Origin: Pseudarthrobacter sp. C4D7
Lineage (GTDB): Bacteria; Actinomycetota; Actinomycetes; Actinomycetales; Micrococcaceae
Reading direction: 5' to 3'
Assembly: GCF_013359725.1 (NCBI RefSeq)
Contig: NZ_JABFMW010000025.1
Coordinates: 1 to 56,537 of the forward strand
Length of the DNA stretch: 56,537 nt
Part shown: positions 1 through 7,902 of the stretch, one piece after another
How the letters are laid out: every line of letters begins with the position of its first letter
Position numbering within the stretch: position 1 is the first letter of the stretch
Translations under genes and position numbers: made by a program
The notes under the pieces: generated by a model
Told to the model about the DNA's origin: nothing
Databases searched by the model: none
What the model saw: only the letters and a program-made list of their open reading frames with translations

Positions 1-38
1 AACGGCAGTTACTCAGCAATCGATGGTTTTTAAAGACC

Positions 39-76
39 AGAAGGCCCGGATTTCCTCTCGGACGTCCGGGCCTTCT
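39..76 (-). terminator. Intrinsic terminator of the bicupin gene
   Basis: A perfect 12-bp inverted repeat (AGAAGGCCCGGA, 14-nt loop, TCCGGGCCTTCT) begins 18 nt after the stop codon of the minus-strand bicupin gene. On the minus strand it is followed by CTTTAAAAA, a short and imperfect U-run. Confidence 0.75.
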
Positions 77-93
77 GTGGTGGTGGATGTGGG

Positions 94-1164
94 TTAGGGG
101 ATGTCCAGTGCTGCGCGGCGCTGCGGCGGCGGCCCGACGACGGTCAGGTCCATCTCCGCCTGGGCGCGGCCGAAGCCTTCCATATCCATGTAGGGCTCGC
201 CGCCCTCCGTGTACATGTAGTCCTCGGTGGGTTCGTTGAAGTACTCGAAGAAGCCGTTGAACACCGACGGGGTCAGGAAGCCCACCATCTGGGTATTGTG
301 CGCATCGAGCGCGAATGAGTGGACGGTCCCTGCGGGGGCATGGACAAAGTCGCCCTTGGTCAGGAGCATCTCCCGGCCGTTGGCGTAGAGCCACATCCGG
401 CCTTCGGTGCACAGGAAGTTCTCCGTGTGCTGGGAGTGGAAGTGCAACGGGATGTAGGGGCTCTTGGCACCCTTGGTGTGCACGGCGAAATAGTTGGATC
501 CCGTATTGGCGGGCCTGGACAGGTAGGTGAACATGGTCTGGTAGCTGACCAGGCGATCACCCTCGCCGGCACTGAGGAAGTACGGGCTCTGCGTGGGCGG
601 CAGCCCGGCGTCGTGCTTGAACGACGGCGCCACCCGCTCAACGTCGGGGAACGTGATGCCAAACTCGGCGCCCACCTCGGCCTGGTGCTGCAGGCTGGCC
701 TGGTGGCCCGGGCGCACCGGCGGGACGTGCGAATCGATGGGCGTGCCCACCCGCTCGTAGTAGGCCTCGCCGCCGCCGGGGGTCATCCAGTTCAGGAAGC
801 GGGTGTAGTGGCTGGCCATCCGGTACGCATGCGGGGTGTTCGGCGGGATGACCACGGAGTCGCCGGGGGTGAGGATGCGGCTTTCGCCCGGCAGCCAGAC
901 GTGCAGGATGCCATCGAAAACGTAGAGCGTCTTGTGCTCCACTTTGTGGCTGACGAACGGGGACTCGGCACCCATGCCGCCGGAAATGTAGGCAGCGCTG
1001 AAAATGCCCCCGGTGTCGGCGGCGCGGGCGATCACCGTGACCAGCTGGCCGTTGATCTCGTAGCGCGCACCCTCGCCTGACGCCATGTAATACGGCACCG
1101 CCTCGCCGGGCAGCGCGTTGGCCACCGGGAGCTGCTTGTTCATTTCCTCAACGCTGAGGGACAT
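94..1164 (-). CDS. Quercetin 2,3-dioxygenase-like bicupin
   Basis: A 356-residue protein with two cupin barrels, resembling bacterial quercetin 2,3-dioxygenases (YxaG type), which use a metal to open the central ring of flavonols and release carbon monoxide. The N-terminal barrel has candidate metal ligands H73, H77 and H112. The C-terminal barrel has H241, H243, H246, E248 and H282, close to the HxH-E-H cupin signature. There is no signal peptide, so it should be cytosolic. The start follows AAGGAAACC, a good ribosome binding site. The gene stands alone with its own terminator. Substrate is inferred from the bicupin layout; other aromatic substrates are possible. Confidence 0.8.
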   Translation of the reverse strand: MSLSVEEMNKQLPVANALPGEAVPYYMASGEGARYEINGQLVTVIARAADTGGIFSAAYISGGMGAESPFVSHKVEHKTLYVFDGILHVWLPGESRILTPGDSVVIPPNTPHAYRMASHYTRFLNWMTPGGGEAYYERVGTPIDSHVPPVRPGHQASLQHQAEVGAEFGITFPDVERVAPSFKHDAGLPPTQSPYFLSAGEGDRLVSYQTMFTYLSRPANTGSNYFAVHTKGAKSPYIPLHFHSQHTENFLCTEGRMWLYANGREMLLTKGDFVHAPAGTVHSFALDAHNTQMVGFLTPSVFNGFFEYFNEPTEDYMYTEGGEPYMDMEGFGRAQAEMDLTVVGPPPQRRAALDIP

Positions 1165-1290
1165 GGTTTCCTTCTTTCCAGTCAGCCGGCCCTTGCCGGA
1201 GCGTGACCTACATCATGGCTGCCCCGCCGCCGGACCACGAGCCCGGATTCCATTGGTTGAAATCCGAACCTGGCTGCCCGTCACGTCCTG

Positions 1291-1590
1291 TTACCCCTCA
1301 CATTCCTTGCAGTACTTCTTGCCGTCCTTCTCACGTGCCAACTGGCTGCGGTGGTGCACCAGGAAGCAGGACATGCAGGTGAATTCGTCCGCCTGCACGG
1401 GTACCACCTGGACGACGAGTTCCTCGTTGGAGAGGTCCGCGCCGGGCAGCTCAAAGCTGTCCGCAAGGTCCGCTTCGTCCATGTCGGGAGCGGCCTCCCG
1501 GCGGCCGGACTTGTCGGACTTCAGCTCATCCAGGGCGACGTTGGATTCATCCTCGGGAGCCACCCGTGGAGCGTCATAGTCAACTGACAT
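1291..1590 (-). CDS. DUF4193 zinc-ribbon-like protein
   Basis: A 99-residue acidic protein of the actinobacterial DUF4193 family, function unknown. It begins MSVDYDAPR and ends with two CxxC pairs (CMSC near residue 72 and CKEC near 95), which suggests a single zinc ribbon. The middle is rich in Asp and Glu. The start is fixed by AGGAG nine bases upstream; longer in-frame readings upstream run through an unrelated region and lack a ribosome binding site. It lies divergent to the idnO-idnD operon, with an inverted repeat in the shared upstream region. Confidence 0.85.
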   Translation of the reverse strand: MSVDYDAPRVAPEDESNVALDELKSDKSGRREAAPDMDEADLADSFELPGADLSNEELVVQVVPVQADEFTCMSCFLVHHRSQLAREKDGKKYCKECEG

Positions 1591-1618
1591 GTGGTGTGTT
1601 CTCCTGTCCAGCGGCTGG

Positions 1619-1638
1619 TGTCCAGATTGTTCTGGACA
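1619..1638. promoter_or_regulatory. Inverted repeat, candidate operator
   Basis: TGTCCAGA and TCTGGACA form perfect 8-bp arms around a TTGT spacer in the divergent region between DUF4193 and idnO. The spacing suits a dimeric repressor such as a GntR- or TetR-type protein. The binding protein is unknown and may not be encoded in this window. Confidence 0.45.
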
Positions 1639-1810
1639 GATCGACAACGCCGGATGGGCCCAACTAATTCCCACACCGGGTGGAAACCGCAATCTTCGGC
1701 GGCAGCGGGTGATTGTTGGCATGCTTGACCTGTGGCCAACCTGTTGAACACGGGTAGCGGCACCGGACCACAAGGGCGCCGGACAACAATCTAGAGGAAG
1801 TAACCAGGAC

Positions 1811-2581
1811 ATGACAGGGCTTTTTGATCTCACGGGGCGCGTAGCCCTGGTCACCGGTTCCAGCAGGGGCATCGGCTCGGCCCTTGCCAGGGCGTTGGCC
1901 GACGCCGGAGCCACGGTGGTGCTGAACGGCGTCAACGAGGAGCGGCTCAAGGATGCCGCTGCCGCCATGGCGGCGGATTTCCCGCCAGGCCGGATCCACA
2001 GCGTGGCCTTCGACGTCACCAGCGACGACGCCGCGGCCCGCAGCATCCGCTGGATCGAGGAGAACGTGGGCCCGCTGGAAATCCTGGTGAACAACGCCGG
2101 CATCCAGCACCGGGTCCCCATGCTGGACCTGGACGTAGCGGACTGGGAACGCGTCCTTTCCACGGACCTGACCAGCGCCTTCCTGGTGGGCCGGGAGGCC
2201 GCCCGGCACATGATCGGCCGTGGCCGGGGCAAGATCATCAACATCTGTTCCGTGCAGACCGACCTGGCCCGGCCCACCATCGCCCCCTACATCGCGGCGA
2301 AGGGCGGGCTGCGGAACCTCACCCGCGCGATGACCGCGGAGTGGGCGGCTTCGGGGCTGCAGATCAACGCCGTGGCGCCCGGCTACATCCACACCGAAAT
2401 GACCCAGAACCTGGTGGACGATGAGGAGTTCAATTCCTGGATCCTGGGCCGGACACCGGCGCACCGCTGGGGGACGGTGGAGGATCTGGCCGGCCCCGTC
2501 GTGTGGCTGGCCTCGGACGGCTCCAACTTTGTCAATGGACAGACCATCTTCATCGATGGCGGAATGACAGTGGTGGTCTGA
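1811..2581 (+). CDS. idnO: Gluconate 5-dehydrogenase-like SDR
   Basis: A 256-residue classical short-chain dehydrogenase. The NAD(P) loop TGSSRGIG is at residues 15-22, NNAG at 94-97, and the catalytic triad is S147, Y160 and K164. Sequence and context match gluconate 5-dehydrogenases (5-keto-D-gluconate reductases). The adjacent gene encodes an L-idonate 5-dehydrogenase-like enzyme; in the known pathway IdnD oxidises L-idonate to 5-ketogluconate and IdnO reduces it to D-gluconate. The stop and the next start share one base (TGATG), so the pair is probably translationally coupled. GAGGAAG precedes the start. Confidence 0.82.
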   Translation: MTGLFDLTGRVALVTGSSRGIGSALARALADAGATVVLNGVNEERLKDAAAAMAADFPPGRIHSVAFDVTSDDAAARSIRWIEENVGPLEILVNNAGIQHRVPMLDLDVADWERVLSTDLTSAFLVGREAARHMIGRGRGKIINICSVQTDLARPTIAPYIAAKGGLRNLTRAMTAEWAASGLQINAVAPGYIHTEMTQNLVDDEEFNSWILGRTPAHRWGTVEDLAGPVVWLASDGSNFVNGQTIFIDGGMTVVV

Positions 2582-3660
2582 TGGCAACGCCTGTTGATAT
2601 TGCCTTGCCCGCCACCGGCCCGGCGCTGGTGGCACACGCCGCCGGGGACTTGCGGATCGATGAGGTCCCGCTGGCCGAACCGGCGCCGGACCAAGCGGTG
2701 GTGGAGGTCCTGTATGGCGGCATCTGCGGCTCGGACCTGCACTACTGGCTGCACGGGGCGGCGGGGGAGTCCATCCTCAAGGCGCCGCTGGTCCTGGGCC
2801 ACGAAATTTCCGGCACGGTGGTGCGGCAGGCGGCAGATGGGTCCGGCCCTGTTGTGGGGACCGCCGTCGCCGTCCACCCGGCTACACCCAGCCCGGGTGC
2901 TGCGCGCTATCCGGCGGACCGGCCCAACCTCTCGCCCGGCTGCACGTACCTGGGCAGCGCCGCCCGCTACCCCCACACGGACGGTGCCTTCAGCCGGTAC
3001 GTCACCCTGCCGGTCCGGATGCTCCGGCCGCTTCCGGACGGCATGGACCTGCGCACCGCGGCGCTGATTGAACCGGCCTCCGTCGCCTGGCACGCCGTGT
3101 CCAGGGCCGGGGACGTCCGCGGTAAAACCGCGCTGGTCATCGGGTCCGGCCCCATCGGCGCCCTCGCCGTCGCCGTCCTCAAGCGCGCCGGCGCGGCGCA
3201 CATCACCGCCGTCGACCTCCACCCCAAACCGCTGGAAATCGCCACGGCCGTGGGCGCCGACCAGGTCATCAACGCCGCGGACACCGACGTCATCGCGGCC
3301 GTGGAGGCTGACGTCGTCATCGAATCCTCCGGCAACCACCACGGGCTGGCCTCGGCCATCCGGGGCGCGGTGCGCGGCGGCACCGTGGTGATGGTGGGGC
3401 TGCTGCCCACCGGCATGCAGCCGGTGCCCATCTCGCTGGCGATCACCCGCGAACTGGACCTCAAGGGATCCTTCCGCTTCAACGACGAGATCGATTCCGT
3501 GATCGCCGCCCTCGCGGACGGGTCCCTGCACATCAGTCCCGTCATCACGCACGAGTTCCCGTTGGCCGATGCCCTCCACGCCTTCGGGGTGGCCAAGGAC
3601 TCCACCACCTCCGGAAAGGTGCTCCTCTCCTTCGGCGAAGCGGGGCAGCAGGTCCACTAA
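2581..3660 (+). CDS. idnD: L-idonate 5-dehydrogenase-like zinc ADH
   Basis: A 359-residue medium-chain dehydrogenase. Catalytic zinc residues are visible as C49 in GGICGSD and H74-E75 in GHE, and the nucleotide fold starts at GSGPIG near residue 193. The likely reaction is NAD-dependent oxidation of L-idonate at C5. The lobe that normally carries four structural-zinc cysteines (PCGxCxxC...C) has only one Cys, C121; the others are Ser, Pro, Ala or Tyr, so the structural zinc is probably absent. The ATG overlaps the idnO stop by one base; an upstream in-frame start inside idnO is less likely. Confidence 0.8.
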   Translation: MATPVDIALPATGPALVAHAAGDLRIDEVPLAEPAPDQAVVEVLYGGICGSDLHYWLHGAAGESILKAPLVLGHEISGTVVRQAADGSGPVVGTAVAVHPATPSPGAARYPADRPNLSPGCTYLGSAARYPHTDGAFSRYVTLPVRMLRPLPDGMDLRTAALIEPASVAWHAVSRAGDVRGKTALVIGSGPIGALAVAVLKRAGAAHITAVDLHPKPLEIATAVGADQVINAADTDVIAAVEADVVIESSGNHHGLASAIRGAVRGGTVVMVGLLPTGMQPVPISLAITRELDLKGSFRFNDEIDSVIAALADGSLHISPVITHEFPLADALHAFGVAKDSTTSGKVLLSFGEAGQQVH

Positions 3661-3690
3661 GCGCCGCTGGGATACTCCGGGCCAACAATG

Positions 3691-3718
3691 GTGGTAGGTA
3701 GACTGGTCTACCTACCAC
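3691..3718. promoter_or_regulatory. TetR-type palindromic operator
   Basis: Two perfect 13-bp arms, GTGGTAGGTAGAC and GTCTACCTACCAC, are separated by 2 bases. The symmetry extends outward to CAATG/CATTG (3686-3724) with one extra base. It ends 18 bases before the GTG of the TetR gene, a typical place for autoregulation, and contains the TAGAC-GTCTA core common among TetR operators. Confidence 0.8.
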
Positions 3719-3736
3719 CCATTGTGAGGAGTACCC

Positions 3737-4348
3737 GTGGCTGCTTCAGGCCTTCCGGCGTCCGTCCGTTCGGCCCCTGCCCGCCGCCCTGCCCGCGAGC
3801 TTCTGCTGGAGGCGGCCGCGAGGCTTTTCTACGCGCACGGTGTGGCGGCTACCGGGATCGACACCATCACGGCCGAGGCAGGAGTGGCCAGGAAGAGCCT
3901 CTACAACAACTTCAGCTCCAAGGCGGAGCTGGTGGCTGCCTACCTGGAAGCCAGGCACGGGGAATGGCTCGGCCTGTACCGCCGGCGGCTGGACACGGCG
4001 CGGACACCGCGGGACGGGGTCCTGGCGGTCTTCGATGCCTACCTGGACCATGCCAACTCCGCCTACCAGCACGGTTTCCGGGGCTGCGGGTTGCTCAACG
4101 CCGCGGCCGAACTCCCGGCAGGGGACCCCGGCCGCCAGGCTGTGCGCCGCCATAAGGAAGAAGTCCAGGAACTCCTGGCCCGGCACGTGTCCGGGATGTT
4201 GCCCGGCCTGCCGGAACAGGCGCCGGCAATCGCGGCCCACCTGGCGTTCCTGCTCGAGGGCGCCATGGCCAGGGCCGGACTGGAAGGCAACGACGGCCCG
4301 CTGACGGAAGCCAGGCGCATGGCCGGGCAGCTGCTGGACACCCTGTGA
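3737..4348 (+). CDS. TetR family transcriptional regulator
   Basis: A 203-residue TetR-type repressor. The N-terminal helix-turn-helix lies around residues 24-65 (ending ARKSLYNNFSSKAELV); the rest is a helical ligand-binding domain. It starts at GTG six bases after GAGGAG. A 28-bp palindrome lies directly upstream and should be its own operator. The stop overlaps the start of the EamA-type exporter (GTGA), so repressor and transporter form a two-gene operon. The likely role is efflux control in response to a small molecule; the ligand cannot be read from the sequence. Confidence 0.85.
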   Translation: MAASGLPASVRSAPARRPARELLLEAAARLFYAHGVAATGIDTITAEAGVARKSLYNNFSSKAELVAAYLEARHGEWLGLYRRRLDTARTPRDGVLAVFDAYLDHANSAYQHGFRGCGLLNAAAELPAGDPGRQAVRRHKEEVQELLARHVSGMLPGLPEQAPAIAAHLAFLLEGAMARAGLEGNDGPLTEARRMAGQLLDTL

Positions 4349-5424
4349 CCAACAGCCAGGCCCACCCCCGGACGCAACTATGGGGAGCCCTGTCCGTGGT
4401 GGCTGCTTCCGTCCTGTGGGGCACCACCGGCACCGCGGCCACTTTCGCCCATGGCGTGGGCCCGCTGGCCATCGGCGCCGTGGCCATGGGCCTGGGCGGA
4501 CTGCTGCAGGCCCTCTACGCCGCCCGGCAGATTCGCAGCCAGGCAGGCATCCTGATCGACCGGCGGCGCCTGGTTGCGCTCGGCGCCGCAGCCGTTGCCG
4601 TCTACCCCCTGGCCTTCTACAGTTCCATGCACCTCTCCGGGGTGGCCGTGGGAACCGTCGTCTCCATCGGCTCGGCCCCCGTGGCGGCAGCCCTCATCGA
4701 ACGCTTCGCTGACAGGAAACCGCTGAGGCGGCAATGGCTGGCCGGGGCCGTGCTGGCAGTCGGCGGCGCCGCGCTGCTGTCCTTCGCCGGCCACGCTCCG
4801 GCAGGACCGGCTGCGGCGGGTGCAGCCAGGGATTGGAGCTCGACGGCGGGAATCCTCCTGGGCCTGCTGGCCGGCACCACCTATGCCCTGTATTCCTGGG
4901 CAGCCCACCGCCTGACCGACCAGGGCATCACCCCCCGGGCTGCCATGGGGTGCATCTTCGGGCTGGGCGGACTGCTCCTGATGCCCGTCCTGGCCCTGAC
5001 GGGCACGCCCTTACTGGAGTCCTGGGGCAACGCGGGCGTAGGAGCCTACATGGCCGTAGTGCCGATGTTCGCCGGGTATGTCTTCTTCGGCTGCGGACTT
5101 GCCCGGGTGGGAGCGAGCACCGCCACCAGTATTTCCCTGCTGGAAACCGTGGTGGCTGCCGTGCTGGCGGTGCTCGTGGTGGGAGAACGGCTCCCTGCGC
5201 TGGGGTGGCTCGGCGCCGCCGTCGTGCTAACCAGCCTGTTCATCCTGACGCCCCGCGCCCGGACTGCGACGCCGGCGGCTGCCCAGGCCGGAGCCAGCGG
5301 CCCGCATGCAACGGCACGGCCACCCATGAGTGCGCAGCCGCAGGACAGGGAAGAGCCGGCAGCAGGGTCAGCCGGTGTGCTGCCGGCGCGCGCTCCGGGC
5401 CAGCACAGCGGGGACCAGCACTAG
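4345..5424 (+). CDS. EamA/DMT family transporter
   Basis: A 359-residue drug/metabolite transporter with two EamA repeats, about ten membrane segments between residues 12 and 300. ASVLWGTTGT is typical of the first EamA helix. The last ~55 residues form a soluble Ala/Pro/Gln-rich tail not typical of the family; the final 57 bases overlap the convergent DUF3040 gene, so the tail may be a recent extension. It starts at GTG overlapping the TetR stop by 4 bases. Substrate unknown; amino acids or toxic metabolites are usual for this family. Confidence 0.8.
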   Translation: MTNSQAHPRTQLWGALSVVAASVLWGTTGTAATFAHGVGPLAIGAVAMGLGGLLQALYAARQIRSQAGILIDRRRLVALGAAAVAVYPLAFYSSMHLSGVAVGTVVSIGSAPVAAALIERFADRKPLRRQWLAGAVLAVGGAALLSFAGHAPAGPAAAGAARDWSSTAGILLGLLAGTTYALYSWAAHRLTDQGITPRAAMGCIFGLGGLLLMPVLALTGTPLLESWGNAGVGAYMAVVPMFAGYVFFGCGLARVGASTATSISLLETVVAAVLAVLVVGERLPALGWLGAAVVLTSLFILTPRARTATPAAAQAGASGPHATARPPMSAQPQDREEPAAGSAGVLPARAPGQHSGDQH

Positions 5425-5664
5425 GGAGGCGCCCAGCCCCAGCAGCAGAATCCCCAGGAACACCGCACCCGGTGCGGGGATGCCGGCCCCGGCGAGGATG
5501 AGCACCACCCCAATCAGGACCGCCGCCACTCCCGGGAACAGGCCGGCAGGAAGGCGGCGCGCCGGATAGCCGGAGAGCAGCTCCATGGCCAGGTGGGGAT
5601 CGTCCGCAATCAGGCCCAGTTCGAGCTCTTTGAGCAGGCGGCGCTCCTCGTCGGACATTGGCAT
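5368..5664 (-). CDS. DUF3040 membrane protein
   Basis: A 98-residue actinobacterial DUF3040 protein. It opens with MSDEERRLLKELELGL, the family signature, followed by two hydrophobic helices at about residues 42-62 and 66-88. Function is unknown; members are small membrane proteins. ATG at 5664 is preferred because AGGGA lies six bases upstream; a second ATG two codons later is also possible. Its 3' end overlaps the convergent EamA gene by 57 bases. Confidence 0.78.
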   Translation of the reverse strand: MPMSDEERRLLKELELGLIADDPHLAMELLSGYPARRLPAGLFPGVAAVLIGVVLILAGAGIPAPGAVFLGILLLGLGASLVLVPAVLARSARRQHTG

Positions 5665-5768
5665 GGCAGGTCCCTGAATTCCTTGGGAGGCGGTTAGGTT
5701 TCGACCGTAGGAGCCTGCCGGGGGTTAGTCAAGGGCTCCGGCCGCCCGGGCTGCCTCGGGGAAGCCGG

Positions 5769-6815
5769 CTACCGTCGTCGCAATTCCGCGAACTCGATGG
5801 AGGGCACGATGGCGCCGGCGTCCCGCTCCACGAAGTTGGTGCCCGGTGGCACCAGGTCGTCGATGGCGTCGAGCACCGTTTCGCCCGGCTGGACGTCCGC
5901 GGCGCGGAGGTACGCCTGGAGGTGTTCGCTGCTGCGCGGTCCGATGATCACGCTGCTGATGGCAGGGTGGGCCAGGGCGAACCCCACGGCCAGGTCCACC
6001 AGGGACAGCTCCAGCTTGTCCGCGAGCCGGGCCAGCGAGTCTGCGGCGAGCAGCTTCCGCTCGCTGGCGGGGCCGGACAGGTCGTACCGGCCGGGAAGCG
6101 AGTGGACGCGGGTGGGCGGCTTGCCCGATTCCAGGACGAAATTGCCTGAAAGCCAGCCGCCCGCCAATGGGCCGTAGGCGAGGACGCCCAGGCCGTACTG
6201 CTGGGCGATGGGCAGCACGTCACGCTCGTTGCCGCGGACCAGCATGGAATACGGAACCTGGTTGCCCAGCGGCGGAATGAGGTGGTTGGTGGTGGCCAGC
6301 CACTGAGCCTCCACCAGTTGGGCGGGTGTGAACACGGAGGTGCCGTAGTACAGGATCTTGCCCTGGCGGATGAGGTCGTTCAGGGTGGTAATGGTTTCCA
6401 GGACATCGGTGTTGTAGTCCGGCCGGTGCGCCTGATACAGGTCGATCCGGTCCGTCTGCAGCCGGCGGAGGCTGCCCTCCACGGCCTGGGTGATCCAGCG
6501 CCGTGAGTTGCCCGAGTGCGCGGGATTGGGGCTCATCTGGCCGTGGAACTTGGTGGCCAGGAAGACGTCGTCCCGGCGGCCGCGGAGTGCCCGGCCCACC
6601 ACCTGCTCCGATTCGCCTTGGGAATAGACATCTGCGGTGTCAATCGCGGTGACACCGGCGTCCAGCGCGGCATGGATGATGCGGATGCTTTCATCAGCGC
6701 CGGTGGGGGCGCCCTGGCCGTTGCCGGTCCCTTCACCGAAATTCATGGTCCCAAGGGTGAGGGGACTGATGGGGGTTCCCGACCTTCCGAACACCCGCAG
6801 CTCGCTCAGGCTCAT
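5769..6815 (-). CDS. Aldo/keto reductase
   Basis: A 348-residue aldo/keto reductase with the catalytic tetrad D59, Y64, K89 and H130 (DTADVY, ATKFHG, YQAHRPD). It resembles the YajO/Tas-like and YhdN-like subgroup that reduces aldehydes and ketones with NADPH. The ATG at 6815 follows GGAGGAGACCGG; longer readings upstream extend into the opposite gene's promoter and are unlikely. It is monocistronic and divergent to the GAF-ANTAR gene. The substrate cannot be assigned. Confidence 0.82.
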   Translation of the reverse strand: MSLSELRVFGRSGTPISPLTLGTMNFGEGTGNGQGAPTGADESIRIIHAALDAGVTAIDTADVYSQGESEQVVGRALRGRRDDVFLATKFHGQMSPNPAHSGNSRRWITQAVEGSLRRLQTDRIDLYQAHRPDYNTDVLETITTLNDLIRQGKILYYGTSVFTPAQLVEAQWLATTNHLIPPLGNQVPYSMLVRGNERDVLPIAQQYGLGVLAYGPLAGGWLSGNFVLESGKPPTRVHSLPGRYDLSGPASERKLLAADSLARLADKLELSLVDLAVGFALAHPAISSVIIGPRSSEHLQAYLRAADVQPGETVLDAIDDLVPPGTNFVERDAGAIVPSIEFAELRRR

Positions 6816-6993
6816 CTCCGGTCTCCTCCACTCATTTGCCGTGCCCTGGATCGTCACGACGCTACACAGATCCGGCAGGCCGGCGAAGATTTCCGTTGCA
6901 GTCCTTCGCTTTTCGTCGCATGGAGTAACCGGGGGCCGCGGGGATGACGATTTGTGGCGCGCAAACAGCGGGAAAGAGTGCCTATATTGAGGC

Positions 6994-7728
6994 ATGGGCA
7001 CCATCAGCAGCGATGAACAGTTCGTCCAATTGCACGACCTTGTGATCGGCAGCAGCAACGTTGCGGACTTCCTGTCCGAGTTGTCCGCTGTTGCCGCGTC
7101 AACGCTCACCGAAGCCGCGGGCGTCCTCATCGAATGCGGGGTCACGCTGCGCCGCCGGAAGCGCAACGCCACCGTTGCCGGCAGCAGCGAGCGGGCCGCC
7201 GTCCTGGACAAGCTGGAACAGGCCCTCGGGGAGGGGCCCTGCATTGCCTCCCTGGACGCGATGCGCACCATGGTCCTGTCCGACGTCCAGACCGATACCC
7301 GGTGGCCCGACTACCAGAAGGTGCTGGCAGAGAACGGCTGCCGCAGCGTGCTGGGCGTTCCCTTGGCGCTGGACCAACACCAGGCTGCCGCCCTGAACTT
7401 CTTTGCCGCCGAGCCTGGAGTGTTTGCCCCCAACGTCATTCGCACGGCGGAGGGGTTCGCGGACCTCGCCGGGCGGGCGCTGAGGCTGGCCCTGCGGATC
7501 GCCGACGCCCAGAACCTGGCGGATGACCTGAAGGCGGCCATGGCGAACCGCACCACGATCGACCTCGCGTGCGGGGTGATCATGGCGCAGAACCGGTGTA
7601 CCCAGGATGAGGCCATGGCCCTGCTCACCAAGGCATCCAGCCACCGGAACCAGAAACTGCGGGACCTGGCCGGCGACGTTCTTGGCCGGGTGAGCGACGG
7701 CCCGGTGACCACGCACTTCGAACCATAA
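6994..7728 (+). CDS. GAF and ANTAR domain regulator
   Basis: A 244-residue protein with a GAF sensor domain (about residues 20-155) and a C-terminal ANTAR RNA-binding domain (about 165-228, DLACGVIMAQNRCTQDEAMALL). ANTAR proteins act as antiterminators by binding paired hairpins in nascent RNA; this class is common in mycobacteria and Arthrobacter. There is no receiver domain, so a ligand or redox signal read by GAF is likely. TATATT at 6983-6988 lies only 6 bases before the ATG and no spaced ribosome binding site exists, so the transcript may be leaderless. Confidence 0.85.
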   Translation: MGTISSDEQFVQLHDLVIGSSNVADFLSELSAVAASTLTEAAGVLIECGVTLRRRKRNATVAGSSERAAVLDKLEQALGEGPCIASLDAMRTMVLSDVQTDTRWPDYQKVLAENGCRSVLGVPLALDQHQAAALNFFAAEPGVFAPNVIRTAEGFADLAGRALRLALRIADAQNLADDLKAAMANRTTIDLACGVIMAQNRCTQDEAMALLTKASSHRNQKLRDLAGDVLGRVSDGPVTTHFEP

Positions 7729-7902
7729 CCGGCCCGGGATGCACGCTAAAACTACGTCCTGACCTGCTGGTATGCCGTCCGGGTTTCGTCTCTGCGCTGC
7801 CCTGCAATAATCTGAACGAACGGTTGTGCACGGGGGTGTATGCGCCCGGCATGGCAGGCAGCACTGTAAGTTCCGGGACCATCACAGACGAGGCGGACAC
7901 CC

